From: Cymbidium sinense | Lineage: Eukaryota; Streptophyta; Magnoliopsida; Asparagales; Orchidaceae | Assembly (NCBI GenBank): GCA_021442155.1 | Contig: CM038215.1 | Coordinates: forward strand, 210,918,982 to 210,982,981 | Direction of reading: 5' to 3' | Length of the DNA: 64,000 nucleotides | Shown here: positions 62,216 to 64,000 of the stretch, one piece after another | Layout of the letters: every line of letters starts with the position of its first letter | How positions within the stretch are numbered: the stretch's first letter is position 1 | The notes under the pieces: generated by a model | What the model was told of the DNA's origin: nothing | The model's database searches: none | Seen by the model: only the letters and a program-made list of their open reading frames with translations | Program-made: the position numbers and the translations under genes

Positions 62216-62760
62216 CTAAATGAACAAATCATGAACTTAAGAGATACTAGCATTCACCGCTGGGAGATGTACTTTGATGGTGCGGTTTCCTCTCGAAGAG
62301 GAGATGGACCACAATCTACTCTTCCAGAAAAGGCAGGGGTAGAAAGAGTTCTCCAAACTCTGGACTGTAATATAATGAGATTCTCATATCATCTATCCAA
62401 TCCTTGTACCAATAATGAAGCTGAATATGAGGCTCTGATTTTCAGTTTAGAGTTAGCCTTTTCGCTAGGCATCCAGAACATCAATATCTTTGGGGATTCC
62501 AATGAGTGATCAACCAGATTGCTAGGTCCTATAAGGTCCTCAAGCCTAGAATTCATCATTGCCATAAGTACACCATGGGGTTGTTGTCCCAAATCATAGA
62601 GGTTACCATCTACAATATTCCTCAAAGAGAAAATGCTATAGCAAATGCCTTAGCTAAACTTTCCAAGGAGTTGGCATGTCCGGATGATGAGTCTACATCA
62701 ATAGAGGTCCACAATAGGCAAGTTATGCCTCTTATTGACACTGAACTCAATAAAAAATAA
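62216..62760 (+). pseudogene. Second (archaeal-like) RNase H of the Tat-type element
   Basis: 62231-62509 gives WEMYFDGAVSSRRGDG..., then NNEAEYEALIFSLELAFSLGIQNINIFGDSNE. It holds the catalytic carboxylates of an RNase H fold: Asp in YFDGA, Glu in NEAEYEAL and Asp in GDS. After a one-codon stop, 62506-62760 continues with INQIARSYKVLKPR and IPQRENAIANALAKLSKE, the C-terminal block of the same domain. A second RNase H behind the gypsy one is the hallmark of the Tat (Tat/Ogre) lineage. This is the best-preserved catalytic domain of the element, but it is not part of any intact polyprotein. Confidence 0.85.
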
Positions 62761-64000
62761 TCCCTTGAAGGGGAGGTTGCTATTGTCAAAAAGGCTAAAC
62801 AATTGGATTAGAGGCAACCCTTAATTGATTACCTAAATAAATGCAAACTACCTCAAGAAAAGTCCAAGCACATCAAGTGAAGCAAAAGGAACTTTCCTAA
62901 ACCCACATGGATGGTGTCTTATATTGGTAGCCCTTAGACAAGCATGAAGACCGTAAGATCATAACCGATGTACATTCAGGATTATGTGGAGCTCCTAATC
63001 TAGTCCCAAGATGAAAGCCAAAATCAAGAGACTTGGATACTATTGGCTGTCGATGATTACTGATTGCATGGACATAGCTAAGTGATGCCACCAATGCCAA
63101 GTACATGGTGTGGTCTTACACTAACCGCCCAACATTATATATCTAACTTTATCCTTATGTCCATTCAAGTGTTGGGGTATTGACATAGTGGGTCCAATTG
63201 ATCCTCCTTCTTCCAAGGGTCATCAGTTTATCCTAGCTATTACGGACTACTTTTCCAAGTGGGAGGAGGTGATTCCGCTAAAGGAGATCAAAGCTCAGCA
63301 TGTGCTCTAGTTTTTTAGGAACTATATACAATATAGATTTGGGGTACCCCAGCGAATTATATCCAATAATGGTACTACATTCAAGAGCACCAAAAGCAAT
63401 AACTTTTCCCAAAGACACAACATAGATTGGATATACTCTACCATCTACTACCCACGGGCAAACGGTTTAGCAAAAGCCTTCAACAAAACTCTCATCCAAA
63501 TACTTAAGAAAATACTTAAAGAAAATAAACGATAGTGGCATGGGCAGTTAGCTGAAGCTTTGTGGGCCTACCATACCACCTACAAAAATCCAACTCAATC
63601 AACCCCTTTCTCTTTAGTATATGGGTTCAAAGCCGTTCTGCCATAAGAAGTCCAACTCCCATCACTAAGGATATCTGTGGATAGCAAGATTACAATTGAT
63701 CAGAATGCCAAGTTGTAGTTAGAAGAACTTGAAGGTTTGGAGGAGAAATACTTACGAGCATGTGAGAACCTCGAGTTGTACAAAGCAAAAATGATTCAAG
63801 CTCACAATAAGTTGATCTGCCCTAGAGCTTTTCAAGTAGGAGGGCTTATTTTAGTTCTAAAGAGACTAATTGTTGCTCATTGCAAGATGGGAGGCAAGTT
63901 TGAATCCACTTGGGAGGGCCCTTTTATCATAGAGAATGCCTACCAAGGAGGATCCTATCAACTTATCAACCATAAAGGGGAATGCCTGAATCTTCCAATC
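62761..64000 (+). pseudogene. Integrase of the Tat-type element, catalytic residues lost, runs off the window
   Basis: Integrase inserts the DNA copy into the genome. Segments: about 62955-63100 a broken HHCC zinc-binding region (TDVHSGLCGAPN, MKAKIKRLGYYWLSMITDC, then CHQCQVHG); 63170-63420 the core, with WGIDIVGPIDPPSSKGHQF and DYFSKW and RFGVPQRIISNNGTTF; 63420-63620 IDWIYSTIYYPRANGLAKAF then LAEALWAYHTTYKNPTQSTP; 63840-64000 the C-terminal GKFESTWEGPFIIENAYQGG. The first catalytic Asp remains. The second (SDNG) is N at about 63367, and the Glu of GLAEAFNK is Lys at about 63472; both are G-to-A changes. Stops occur, for example near 63308 and 63531. The 3' LTR should lie beyond the window. 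Confidence 0.88.

Overview
This window is nuclear DNA from a flowering plant, probably one with a large, retrotransposon-rich genome. It is AT-rich. The only host gene I recognise is a five-exon GDSL esterase/lipase on the minus strand (8018-10110). It resembles the Arabidopsis At4g01130-type enzymes and sits in a gene island of about 4 kb. I cannot name the species. I saw no bacterial features, CRISPR arrays, rRNA or convincing tRNA genes.

Most of the rest is nested, decayed retrotransposons. The dominant component is one family of exceptionally long LTRs (about 7.3-7.6 kb), seen as copies or fragments at 1-4383 (A), 11360-12099 (F), 21116-28710 (B), 29312-36628 (C), 43054-44240 (G, inverted), 44287-47971 (D) and 48997-56481 (E). 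A very diverged relative may lie at about 39850-41540. B and E are solo LTRs with exact 5-bp target-site duplications (TGATG and AGAGC). Copies F and D run into internal sequence, F through a degenerate primer-binding site. They therefore identify the family as Ty3/gypsy of the Tat/Ogre type.

Left to right: LTR A interrupts a minus-strand gypsy gag-protease fragment (4384-5800, possible leader/LTR to 6045). The GDSL gene island follows. Next come the LTR end, primer-binding site and leader ORF of element F, broken by a Ty1/copia (SIRE/Maximus-like) element at 13201-18592 that consists of two LTRs and a gag stump. A minus-strand L1-type LINE (18596-21115 plus 28711-28870) is split by solo LTR B. 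LTR C follows, then a region of unassigned sequence, microsatellites and local duplications (36629-43050). The inverted LTR piece G abuts LTR D.

D leads into a long Tat-type element running off the right end: leader ORF, solo LTR E inserted, gag, protease, G-patch-like linker, reverse transcriptase, two RNase H segments, integrase. All its domains can be read, but it is dead: the protease D-S/T-G is lost, the YVDD segment of the RT is deleted, two of three integrase catalytic residues are replaced, and stops are scattered throughout.

No intact autonomous mobile element and no new multi-gene system was found. The most interesting material is the long-LTR family itself: its length, its dense W-box (TTGAC) array, its conserved hairpins, and the nesting order that the duplications allow to be reconstructed.
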